IMG/VR virus record: IMGVR_UViG_3300020274_000004 | Coordinates: 1-61,227 of that record | Source: a virus | DNA: 61,227 bases | Reading direction: 5' to 3' (one strand) | Shown here: in pieces, positions 7,336-17,200 of the stretch | Numbering within the stretch: the first letter of the stretch is position 1 | Layout: each line of letters begins with the position of its first letter | Translations under genes and position numbers: made by a program | Notes under the pieces: model-generated | What the model was told of the DNA's origin: nothing | The model's input: the letters and a program-made list of their open reading frames with translations, nothing else | Databases searched by the model: none

Positions 7336-10300
7336 TTAACTGAATGAGGATATGGTCAAGGCGGTAACATCATTAGCACTGACGACTTCTCCTTTCTTGA
7401 AGAATCCGTCAACATTATCAACAGTGACTTGGTTAGTTCCAAGGGCAGTGATAACACCTGTGGTACCAGAAGTAGCACCAGTAACGGTTGCTCCAACTTC
7501 CATCGTTGTGATGTCAGTAAGAGTTAGAGTTGCATTAGTTGCAACGGTAGCAGTATTCACTGTACCACCTGATCCTGGGTTTGATCCATCAAGACCAGTT
7601 GGTTGAACAATAGTGATTGTCTCACCAACAGCATAACCAGTTCCACCGTCATTGATAGTAACGTTGGTAATTGCACCTGCGGATGCAGTAATATTTACAA
7701 CCAAACTTGCAGATCCAGAACCTCCAGTCGTTGCTAGAGCAGTTCCTGTAACATAATTTGATCCACCTGTCAAGGTTGCCAAGTTGAACGACAATACTTT
7801 ACCTGCATTGGCGTTAGTGATTGTAACTGTATCTGTGATCAGATAGTCACTACCACCTGCATTAACTGCAGCAGCAGTGATGTTTCCATCAGCATCGACT
7901 GTGGTGTCAACAGTCAATCCAGTTGCACCAGATGCAGCACCAGAGGTTGCAACTCCAGTAGCAGCAGAGAATCCTCCACCACCACCGACACTAACACCAG
8001 TGGTAACAACTGCACCAGGAGTAGGATCACCAGACAAGTTCAAAGTCAGAGTAGTGCTAGTTGCAAGGTTAGTTAACATTGCTCTTAGTTGCTCATACGC
8101 ATTATCAAGTTTTGCTTGAACTCTTGCTTCAGTGTAGTACTGGTTAGTTCCTTCTGCAAGGTTTGTAGTAGTCTTCTCAGAAAGATCGAGGTTACCACCA
8201 GTCTGCAGAGCGACACGAGCGTCTGCCCTAGCATTTGTATAGTAAAGGTTTGTACCCTCACTAAGATCACTAGTAGACTTAGCAGCAAGACTGAGGTTTG
8301 CACCAGTTGCAGCAGCAACACGGGCATCAGCACGGGCGTTAGTAAAGTAGAGGTTTGATCCTTCAGTAAGGTTTGCAGTAGTCTTAGCAGCAAGACGTGT
8401 ATCAAAACGTGCATCAGTATAGAAGAGTTTGCTACCTTCAGTGATGTTGCTAGTATTGATATCTGCTTGAGTAACAGATAGTTCACCACTACCAGACAAC
8501 TCAATACCTGTTCCGTAAGTAAAGTGTGTCCTTGTTCGAGCAGCAGTGGTGAACAGGTTGCTTGATCCTTCAGTTACGTTATCAGTATCAATATCTGCTT
8601 GAGTTACAGTCAGTGTGTATGTATTCGCAGCATCGTTATATGCCTTAGTAATACCAGTTCCTGCTGTGATAAGAGCATTTACTCTATCATCAACTCTTTC
8701 GTCAGTGTAGTAAAGGTTAGATCCTTCAGTAATATCTCCTGTGTTAAACTCAGTAAAGTCAATCGCCAAGTCAGCAGAGGTAAGTTTTACACCTTTGCCA
8801 TATGTGAAGTGAGTTCTGGTTCTTGCAGCAGTAGTAAAGAGGTTTGAAGATCCTTCAGTTACGTTATCGGTATTGATATCGGACTGAGTGACCGAGAGTG
8901 TATATGTATTATTTGTATCATCATAAACTCTAGTGATACCAGTGCTTGCAACGAACAGAGCATTGATTCTGTCATCAACTCTTTCGTTAGTAAAGTAAAG
9001 GTTAGATCCTTCAGTAAGATCACCAGTGTCATGATTTGAGATGTCAGATACCTGACCAGTTACATTACCTACTAATGCAGCAGTAATAATGTTAGCAGCA
9101 AAGTTACCAGATCCGTCTCTAATTACTAGGTTGTTAGCAGAGTTACTACTCGCACTAGCAACGTTAATTGTAGTATTACCAGAAACACCATTAGCATTAG
9201 TAAGGGTAATTCCTGAGGAAGCGGTGACTTGGAGAGTTCTTTGGGCATAAGTTCCAGTTCCTGTACGAACGACATATCCTGTTCCAGACATGGCAGCAAG
9301 ACCAGTGCTATCAGCATCAACAAACGTTGTGTTGATAGTAGGAGCAGAACTTCCATCTACAGATACAGAACCTTGAACAACACCTGCAAGGGTGAATGTT
9401 CTAGCAGTCTTCCAAGCGTCAGCAGTAGATGCGTTTCCTAAGAAACCTGCACCCGAACCTGTGCCAGAAGCAGCAGTAATTTGATTAGCAGCAAAGTCAC
9501 CAGATGCATCACGATTAACAACTGTAGAGACTGTTGCAGCAGTCGCAGTTGTCATACCATCTAGTAAGTCTGCGTTAAGATTATTAATTTTATCAGTTGT
9601 TGGAATGACAAGAGCAGGACCAGATGATACCTGAGAGATAATCTGACCATCAACAGTTGCAGTTCCATCAACATTTAAGTTATTATCAATGTCAACAGAT
9701 GTACCTGCACCAGTGACATGGATAGAACCAATTCTTAATGCACCGTCAGTACCAGTGAATACTTCAGAGGAGTTACTTGCACTAGTTAAGAGTGCAAATT
9801 CTGAAGAGGATCTGTCAAAACCAAAGAAACCGAGTTTGGCAGAACCATCAAAGTAACGGAATTCAACACCACGATCTTTACCATCGTTAGATGAAGGTGC
9901 AGTGTCGCCACCAACGGTGATGATAGGATCATCGATTGTAGTGACAGTGCTGTTAATAGTAGAAGTTGTACCATTAACGGTAAGGTTTCCAGTAACAACA
10001 AGATCAGATTGTAATGCTGTGTCGCCTACAACAGTTAGTTGACCTTGTGATACAACATTACCATTATCAGTATCAACTGTAAACTTATCTACACCAGAAC
10101 CATTTTGAACTTTGAAGAACTTATTATCTGCTGTGACAGTAACATTATCGTGAGTTACCAAACCTCCAGAAATATCAGCACTACTATTAAGATCTAATGC
10201 ACCAGTTAATTCAGTGCCACCATAAACTCTCAATCCTTCACCAACAGCAAGGTTCTTAGCAATACCTGCACCACCACTGAGACGGAATGCACCATCAGCA

Positions 10301-13300
10301 GAATAAGATCCAGAAAGAGTTTGTTGGGTATTTCTAGTGATCGTAGTGACGTTAGAAATGCCAACAGTATTATTGATTTGAGTAGCACCACCAATCGTTG
10401 TTTCACCTGCAATGATAGTATTACCATTGTCACTATCAACAGTAAACTTATCTACTCCAGAACCATTCTGAACTGCAAACTCTTCGTTAGCAGCGTTGAG
10501 GATAAGTGAATCATTAATAGTTGTCTGACCTTGAACAACCAGAGTACCATCAGTTGCAATGTTACCTGTGGAAGAGGCAACAGTCATCTTATCAGTTGTG
10601 CCAGATCTAACAGCAAAGTTAGCGTCAACGTCTAAGGTGCCGTTAATCTCAGTATTGTTAGCAACAGTCAGTGTACCACCAAGAGTTGTATTGTTATCTA
10701 CGTTAAGTGTAGAGTTCAACTCAGTGTGACCATCAGCAGTCAGTGTGCCTTCAATATTAGTATTACCAGTTACGTTATCAACGAAGAACTTATCAGTCGT
10801 TCCATTTCTAACCGCAAAGTCTGCGTCAACATCGAGAGTACCGTTGAAGTTTACGTTATCATTAACAGTCAGTGTACCTTCAATAGTTGTATCACCAGTT
10901 GCACCAATAACAGTGAACTTCTCACTATCACCAGAGTTCTTTTTACCAACTGAGAATCTCTCTCCTGATCCTGTAGCACCAACGTACAGGGATTTCATAA
11001 TACCTGCACCACCATGTGCCTTTAAGGTGGAGAAGTTATGAGATGCATATGAAGGAGATGCCTGATAAGTGTCACCGAAACGACCTCTGTATCTGACTCT
11101 CAACCAGTTCAATCTAGATTCAGTCTCTGTCGCACTATCCTTAATCTCAAGAGGACCGTTGACGTGTAACGTACCATCGATCAGAGCAGAACCTGCAATG
11201 TATGCACCACCATCAACTCTTAGTGAACCATAGTCATTAGATTGAATCTCCCAAGTACCAGTAGTTCCGTTCTTCGCAGTGGTGATATCGTTTGTGCTTT
11301 CGGAGTGAATATTACCTGCGATTGCAACGTTACCGTTTGCATCGATATCATTAGAGAAGGTTGCAATGTTTGTAACACCCAATGTACCTGCAATAGATGT
11401 GTTACCAGAAGCAGCAACAACGTTAAACTTGTTAGTGTTAACGTTAAAGTTACCAGTTACATCTAAGATACCTGCAAGAGAACCATTACCAGTTGTAGAT
11501 TGGAACTCAACTTTAGTAGTTCCAGATCCATTGTTTAATTGTAATGTCTTAGAAGCACCCTGTAAAACTACGTTATCATCAAAACGAGATGTACCATGAA
11601 TGCGAAGGTTGGTATCAATATCAACTGAACCACCGATATTAACATCATCACCAATACCTGCACCACCTGCAACTACCAGATCACCAGTAGTATTAGAGGT
11701 GGAGTTTGTGTTTGTAGTAAGTTTTAAGTTACCACCGATTATACCAGACGCTGTTCCTGTAAATACTTCTGAAGTATTTGTGGCGTCGTGTAAAAACGTA
11801 AATCCTCCGACATGTCCTCCAAGGTCTGTGTAAGAATCGTCGTAACCAAAGAATCCAACTCTTGCTTGAGAGTCGTAATATCTGAATTCAACTCCACGAT
11901 CTTTATTGTCATCACTAGAAGGAGCAGTATCGCCACCAAGAGTGATAATGGGATCATCAACGGTCGTAACCGTGCTATTAACTGTTGTAGTTGTTCCATC
12001 TACTTGTAAATCTCCATGAACACGAACTAATCCAGTGATTGCTCGATCATCACCTGGATCAAGGTGCATGGTAGCATTAGAAGTTGCAATATAATTGTCT
12101 TGGAATCTCGCATCTTCAACATGGACTTTACCAGTAGCAGCAGATGCATCGATATCAACAACGTCTTCTGCTGTTAATGTTAGTGTGCTTGTGCCAGAAC
12201 CTGCGTTTGTAGAAGCAACAGTAAAGTTTCTATTAGTTGCAGTATTCTGAGTTAGTTCAATATTGAGGTTTCCATCCCCAGTCTTATCAATCTGTTGAGC
12301 AGTTGCTCCATCAAGAAGAATATCAGGATCAGATATAACGGTACGGACATTGATATCAACTTCGCCAGCTCCGCTGTCCCCCGTATTATTTGCGCCAAAC
12401 AGTAGGTTACCACTAGTGTCATTAACCTTAACATAATTTAGATAGTTGAATCCTCTGTAACCAGATGTTGCTGTAAGTTCTTGATCGAGTTCAAAAGTTT
12501 CTAATGTATTACCATCAGCGAAACCAACTCTATTATTCTGTAATTGATTATTATCTACACCTTGGGCAGAAATTGTAACATGTCCGTTGCTGTCAACGTC
12601 AAAGTCTTCTTGTGCAAAGGATGCAAGACCTTTTTGCTCCGTTGCCTCGGCAGCGAGATATCTCCACCCGCCAGAGTCGCCAGAAGCATGAGTAGGAGCA
12701 CCTTGCCCTGCAGCAATACCAGTGATTGCCTGGTAGACCTTTGAGGCATTTTGAATGATATCATATCTAACGTAAGTAGTACCTGCTGCATAGTTAGCGT
12801 ACTTACTACCTTCTGTTGCGGTAGCGATAGGTACATTTGTAGCACTTGTTAGACGACCTCTGTCGTCAACTGTAAATTTGACTGCGTTAACTGTCTCTGT
12901 ACCAAAGGGTTCTGAACTAGAACCAACAGCATTTACGGATGTCAGGGATTCCGTATTATAATTACCTGCTGTTACAGGAGTCGCAATAATGTCGATTGTT
13001 GGGTTTCCACTAATACCACCACCATTGGTAATAGAAATTCTACCTGCAGTACCTGCAATAGTTCTGGTCTGCATATTACCACCAGAAGTTCTAGAAATTA
13101 AACCAGTGGTAGTAAGACCTGCAATAGAAACAAGGTCTAAGTCATATGGTTGAGCAGATGAACCTTCAACGGTTCCGTTTAAATTATAATCTGCAAGAGT
13201 TGTTGGGTTTGAAGCATTTGTAATTCTACCTTTTGCGTCTACAGTTACCTTTGTATAAGTTCCTGTAGCAGTATCAGTACCATCATAATGTGGTAATGTA

Positions 13301-13677
13301 GAGATAAGACTGATAGAAGAAGTTAAGTTGAGGTTTTGTGAACCGTCAAATACACCAGATGCTTGTACGTCACCAGAGAGTTGAATTTGTCTAGTTGAAG
13401 CAAGACGTGCAGCAGTAGAAGAGTTACCAATAAGAGTTGCAGTTACCGTACCTGCAGCAAAGTTACCGTCAGCATCTCTTTGTACAAGAGTGTTGGCAGT
13501 ATTAGACGTTGATTCGACAGGACGTTCATACCGCAAGGTATTCCATGCAGTGACACCATCACCAATCTTAAATCGACCAGTGTCTAGTTCAATGCCAAGT
13601 TCACCTTGAGCAAGGGTTGGGTTTGAGTTTGCCCATTCCTGAGCACCCCCTCTTCTTAACTGAATTCTATTTGCCAT
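7336..13677 (-). CDS. Large fibre-like virion protein with Mtd-type N-terminus, 2113 aa
   Basis: The N-terminus (NRIQLRRGGAQEWANSNPTL then GELGIELDTGRFKIGDG.TAWN) matches the N-terminal domain of phage major tropism determinants and many tail fibres. The middle is made of beta-solenoid-like repeats alternating GTLTV/DGNV units with FKVQNGSGVDKFTVD units. A module DDPIIT.GGDTAPSS..KDRGVEFRY occurs twice, at roughly residues 577-640 and 1258-1320. The last third has repeated stalk units (NLYFTNARADARVA, SSNLFTTAARTRTHFTYG). The C-terminus has Gly-rich GGSGY-like repeats. It occupies the position of T4 gp12/wac and probably forms a trimeric fibre contacting the host surface. A late promoter precedes it. 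Confidence 0.85.
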   Translation of the reverse strand: MANRIQLRRGGAQEWANSNPTLAQGELGIELDTGRFKIGDGVTAWNTLRYERPVESTSNTANTLVQRDADGNFAAGTVTATLIGNSSTAARLASTRQIQLSGDVQASGVFDGSQNLNLTSSISLISTLPHYDGTDTATGTYTKVTVDAKGRITNASNPTTLADYNLNGTVEGSSAQPYDLDLVSIAGLTTTGLISRTSGGNMQTRTIAGTAGRISITNGGGISGNPTIDIIATPVTAGNYNTESLTSVNAVGSSSEPFGTETVNAVKFTVDDRGRLTSATNVPIATATEGSKYANYAAGTTYVRYDIIQNASKVYQAITGIAAGQGAPTHASGDSGGWRYLAAEATEQKGLASFAQEDFDVDSNGHVTISAQGVDNNQLQNNRVGFADGNTLETFELDQELTATSGYRGFNYLNYVKVNDTSGNLLFGANNTGDSGAGEVDINVRTVISDPDILLDGATAQQIDKTGDGNLNIELTQNTATNRNFTVASTNAGSGTSTLTLTAEDVVDIDASAATGKVHVEDARFQDNYIATSNATMHLDPGDDRAITGLVRVHGDLQVDGTTTTVNSTVTTVDDPIITLGGDTAPSSDDNKDRGVEFRYYDSQARVGFFGYDDSYTDLGGHVGGFTFLHDATNTSEVFTGTASGIIGGNLKLTTNTNSTSNTTGDLVVAGGAGIGDDVNIGGSVDIDTNLRIHGTSRFDDNVVLQGASKTLQLNNGSGTTKVEFQSTTGNGSLAGILDVTGNFNVNTNKFNVVAASGNTSIAGTLGVTNIATFSNDIDANGNVAIAGNIHSESTNDITTAKNGTTGTWEIQSNDYGSLRVDGGAYIAGSALIDGTLHVNGPLEIKDSATETESRLNWLRVRYRGRFGDTYQASPSYASHNFSTLKAHGGAGIMKSLYVGATGSGERFSVGKKNSGDSEKFTVIGATGDTTIEGTLTVNDNVNFNGTLDVDADFAVRNGTTDKFFVDNVTGNTNIEGTLTADGHTELNSTLNVDNNTTLGGTLTVANNTEINGTLDVDANFAVRSGTTDKMTVASSTGNIATDGTLVVQGQTTINDSLILNAANEEFAVQNGSGVDKFTVDSDNGNTIIAGETTIGGATQINNTVGISNVTTITRNTQQTLSGSYSADGAFRLSGGAGIAKNLAVGEGLRVYGGTELTGALDLNSSADISGGLVTHDNVTVTADNKFFKVQNGSGVDKFTVDTDNGNVVSQGQLTVVGDTALQSDLVVTGNLTVNGTTSTINSTVTTIDDPIITVGGDTAPSSNDGKDRGVEFRYFDGSAKLGFFGFDRSSSEFALLTSASNSSEVFTGTDGALRIGSIHVTGAGTSVDIDNNLNVDGTATVDGQIISQVSSGPALVIPTTDKINNLNADLLDGMTTATAATVSTVVNRDASGDFAANQITAASGTGSGAGFLGNASTADAWKTARTFTLAGVVQGSVSVDGSSAPTINTTFVDADSTGLAAMSGTGYVVRTGTGTYAQRTLQVTASSGITLTNANGVSGNTTINVASASSNSANNLVIRDGSGNFAANIITAALVGNVTGQVSDISNHDTGDLTEGSNLYFTNERVDDRINALFVASTGITRVYDDTNNTYTLSVTQSDINTDNVTEGSSNLFTTAARTRTHFTYGKGVKLTSADLAIDFTEFNTGDITEGSNLYYTDERVDDRVNALITAGTGITKAYNDAANTYTLTVTQADIDTDNVTEGSSNLFTTAARTRTHFTYGTGIELSGSGELSVTQADINTSNITEGSKLFYTDARFDTRLAAKTTANLTEGSNLYFTNARADARVAAATGANLSLAAKSTSDLSEGTNLYYTNARADARVALQTGGNLDLSEKTTTNLAEGTNQYYTEARVQAKLDNAYEQLRAMLTNLATSTTLTLNLSGDPTPGAVVTTGVSVGGGGGFSAATGVATSGAASGATGLTVDTTVDADGNITAAAVNAGGSDYLITDTVTITNANAGKVLSFNLATLTGGSNYVTGTALATTGGSGSASLVVNITASAGAITNVTINDGGTGYAVGETITIVQPTGLDGSNPGSGGTVNTATVATNATLTLTDITTMEVGATVTGATSGTTGVITALGTNQVTVDNVDGFFKKGEVVSANDVTALTISSFS
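8080..8900 (-). repeat. Tandem fibre-stalk repeats inside the fibre gene
   Basis: This coding stretch consists of imperfect direct repeats of about 60-240 bp encoding EGSNLYFTNARADARVA-type and TEGSSNLFTTAARTRTHFTY-type units, in the order of six or more copies. They are likely to permit expansion or contraction of the fibre by recombination. Confidence 0.7.
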
Positions 13678-13715
13678 TTTGTTAGGACAACTCTATACGG
13701 TTTATGCTTCCAAGT

Positions 13716-13723
13716 TATTTATG
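13716..13723 (-). promoter_or_regulatory. Late promoter CATAAATA for the fibre gene
   Basis: The minus strand reads CATAAATA, an exact NATAAATA late box, about 39 bp upstream of the fibre ATG (13675-13677). It lies directly downstream of the terminator of the preceding unit, a convincing arrangement for a fresh late transcript. Confidence 0.75.
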
Positions 13724-13728
13724 CTAGT

Positions 13729-13752
13729 AAAAAGGGGTTCTTTATGAACCCC
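13729..13752 (-). terminator. Rho-independent terminator after the coiled-coil gene
   Basis: On the minus strand a GGGGTTC/GAACCCC stem (13734-13740 with 13746-13752) with a five-base loop is followed by TTTTT. It lies just past the stop of the 76-residue gene and before the late promoter of the fibre gene. Confidence 0.85.
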
Positions 13753-13758
13753 CTATAA

Positions 13759-13989
13759 TTACTCTTCAGTTTCTTCGTCGGGAGGATGTGACATTGTTTC
13801 GGGTTCACCCCCTGCACCGTAGTATTCTAGGGTTTCGATTGCCCCTTGAAGTTTCAGTGCTTGGACTTCATTCTGTTTAATTTTAGCAGAGAGTTCTTGG
13901 TTCTCTTTAATGAATCCTGCATATTGTTCTTTGAACTGCTTAAGCATCTCCTCTTGAGACACTTTTTCAACAGGTGCTGATGTGGTCAT
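13759..13989 (-). CDS. Coiled-coil protein, 76 aa
   Basis: Residues 10-55 form an extended charged helix (EMLKQFKEQYAGFIKENQEL, then KIKQNEVQALKLQGAIETLE) and the last 20 residues are acidic and Pro-rich. Similar small proteins sit among the baseplate and fibre genes of T4-like cyanophages, and a chaperone-like or structural role is plausible but unproven. It lies three bases after the 74-residue gene and is followed by a terminator. Confidence 0.65.
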   Translation of the reverse strand: MTTSAPVEKVSQEEMLKQFKEQYAGFIKENQELSAKIKQNEVQALKLQGAIETLEYYGAGGEPETMSHPPDEETEE

Positions 13990-13992
13990 AAT

Positions 13993-14217
13993 TTAATCAG
14001 ATTTTTGGACTAACGTTAGTAAAAGTGATTTGATCTCACTCATGTCTGATTTTAACTCAGAAACTTCATTTTGTAAAGTAGCAAAATCCTCTTTTGTTCT
14101 TTTGCTTGCTGAATGTGCGAGCATATACTTTTGATAAGTATCTTGATCGGCACAGTTAAAGGATCCCGATTGGGAATCCCTAAACCAATTTTCTTTTCCT
14201 TTTACGGGTTGATACAT
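13993..14217 (-). CDS. Small protein with C-terminal coiled coil, 74 aa
   Basis: The N-terminal half has MYQPVKGKENWFRDSQSGSF and NCADQDTYQKYMLAH, and the C-terminal half is a heptad helix (FATLQNEVSELKSDMSEIKS). It resembles a small hypothetical protein found beside structural genes in T4-like cyanophages. Its start codon overlaps the stop of the DUF4815-type gene by one base, implying coupled translation with that virion protein. Confidence 0.65.
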   Translation of the reverse strand: MYQPVKGKENWFRDSQSGSFNCADQDTYQKYMLAHSASKRTKEDFATLQNEVSELKSDMSEIKSLLLTLVQKSD

Positions 14218-17200
14218 TATACAGCAAGGGCGATTGCTCGCAAGTCTTGAAGGATCGGAGTTAAAGACTGGTTCGGTGATGTGAATACAATCTTGATTTG
14301 ATATTGATCAAAATTCAAACCAGATACTTCATATTCATAATCTTTGAATATCGTCTTCTCTGTAGTAGGAGGTACATTTGCACCCGCATCAGGGAAGAAC
14401 TCAAATCCAAATGTTTCGATTGGATCGGTAGAACCAGTTGGACGTACTCTATATAGGACCTTAATGAAAGTGTTTGCAGGACGGTATCCTGTGAACAGAA
14501 CTTTAATAGCACCAGATGGATTAACAAGATCAGCAGAGCGAGTAATGTACACTGCATCATGTAAATCACCAACACTTAACTTAGCAGTATTAGGATTAGC
14601 AGGACTATTAATCCTATTCATAACAGTAGTCATTGACATTCTGTCTGTATCAATTAGAGGTGATACGTTTCCTTTATTACTTGTAAGTGTTAGGTCTAAT
14701 CTAAAGGACTTAGCACCTGCAAGTTCACTAGATTCATTAATGCTAGAGCAAATTAACTGAGGAGCAGATAATAAATTATCCTCACTTAAGATGATATCGG
14801 AGAATACGCCATCGTTAGAGAACGATTCTTGCAATCTAGTGTTACCATCATTAATTGATGTACCACTAATACCATTGATTCTAGCAGTAATACCTGTCTC
14901 AGGTAACAACATTCTCTCAATCTGTGGGACCAAGATATCATATTGAACATTTTGAGTTGCAACTGCACCAAAACCGCCAGATCTAATACCAAGTCTACCA
15001 ATAGAACTGGTAGCGATTTCATAAGTATCAAGGGTTGGATTGAGGATACCATTATGTGTCTTGTTAATTTCAATCAGAGGAATACCATCAAGGTTATAAC
15101 ACTCAACTATAGACTCATCAACGTGAGATACTGCAGTTGTTCCATCAAGTCCTCTTTCACTTAAAGTGATGGTTTGGAAATCACCTGAGATAGCAGTGTA
15201 AGAAACAATCTCAGTTCCTGCATCACTAATAATTCTTGCATAACCCTTAACCGTAGCACTGATAGTAGCACCATTAATAATTGTATGGAATGCAGAAGCA
15301 TCATTAACATTCAGAGATGTATCAGATGCTGAGATAGCAGCAGTTAAGTAAGTTGGGGATACTTCAGATTTGATTCCAGAAATAATAACATTGTTTGCAG
15401 AACTATGCATACAGTGATTACTATGTGCAATACGAACCTTTCTCTGAGAAGTGGAATAAGTTGGAGTTGCAGTAGGATATCCATCACTAACTGCTGATGC
15501 TTCAATAGCATCTCCAGAATAAGTTACGGATGAAACAGTTGCAGTAACAGAAGATGAACCTCCAGTGATAGTTTCAGCAGGAGATGTTACAAAATCGGTA
15601 GAGACGAAACTCAATGTTAATGTGTTTGATCCTGCAGTCCAAGATACAACTTCAGCAGTAGGAGCAGTAGCAGAGTTACCAGTGATTGTTTCACCAACTG
15701 TGAAGTCACCAGATGCACCACTCACAACCATTGTTGCAGTGGTCTTAGATGATACAATTCTATTTGAGATTACACCACCAGTATTAGATCCTGCAGCAAA
15801 TGTTCCAGTAATATCTTTAACCGTTAGGATAACTCCACCAGTAGTTACAGTTCTCTTGGCAATAGTACCTTGAGCAAGAGTAGTCTTCTGATAGATTCTA
15901 GCACCAACAGTGTATGGAAGTGTAGTAGAGTTAAGAACAAGATCAATCTCAGGAATAAATGTCTGAACTGGATCTGCTTGTAAGTTCAACTTACCACCAT
16001 TACCAATATCAAGAGGAGCATTATTTAATGTCACGGTAGACAACCCAGAGGTATCAAACTCTGCTCTATTGACTTTAAACTTCAAGTCTTCATACTGGTC
16101 AGCAGTCCATGTAGATGCGTTCTGTGATTTAAACAGCACACCTGCATATGGTTGCTCAGAGATAGTTCTGTCACCAGTAATATCAATCTCACCCATTCTG
16201 GAAATCCAGATTTGATATTCATTAGAGTCAGAAAGAAGAACAAAACAATGTTCAATCGACTGTGGAATATAAACGGGTGCTTTGAATGTAAACTTAGTTG
16301 CAACAGCAGCAGTTTCAGATAACTGAATCTGAGATGGTTCTAAAGTTACATCAGAGAAAGGTAGGATACTTGTGGTAGGATATCCATTTTCCATGGTTCT
16401 AACCTGCATGGATACAGGAATGTTTGTATCTTTCTTGAAGAAGTATACTTCGACAGATGTCAAGAACACACCACCTTCTTCATCAGAAATAAAGGACTGA
16501 GCGAGAGGGTCATACCAACCAATCTGTCTGGTTTCAGTTCTGATTGTATTGAAGTTTCTAGTCTGGTTAACAGTGTCACGAACAATTTCAGCATTTCTAA
16601 CAGCAAGAACGTTCTCACGAACTCTGTTCAATGTACCACTTGCTTCGTATTCTGCTTCAGCAGAAGATGCAACTGCACCTGCAAGACGTGAATCGGTATC
16701 GGAAGTAGAAAGTCTGACAGTTCTAGTACCTGTTGCCCAACGGGGGTTAGTATCAACAGAAGCAGGAGGAATAAAGAATGATGCTTGCATCTTACCAAAA
16801 CGGTCTGAAACAAGACGACGATCTTTAACAACTGCTCTAGCACCAGAATCAGCAACTAACACTTCACCAACTTGAATATTACCATAGAACTGACCAACAG
16901 CATTAGATGCTAATGCATCGGTATCAATGTTCAAGTATGCAGTAGTAGAAGCATATGATGTTGCCATCACTGTATCATCATATGGATTGTTTACATATAA
17001 ATCATCAGGGTTTGCAACTCTCAATACACAACCACTATTCTGTCCTCTTACCGTTTCACCAGGAATGAAAGGTGTGGAGTTTGTACGGGCATCAGTAGAA
17101 GGGTTCTTGATAAGTTCAATCAACTTAGGAGTGAAATAATCAGATACTTTCTTACCATCGAAGAAGGAATAGAAACGAGTTCTGGGTTTCAGTCTTTCAA

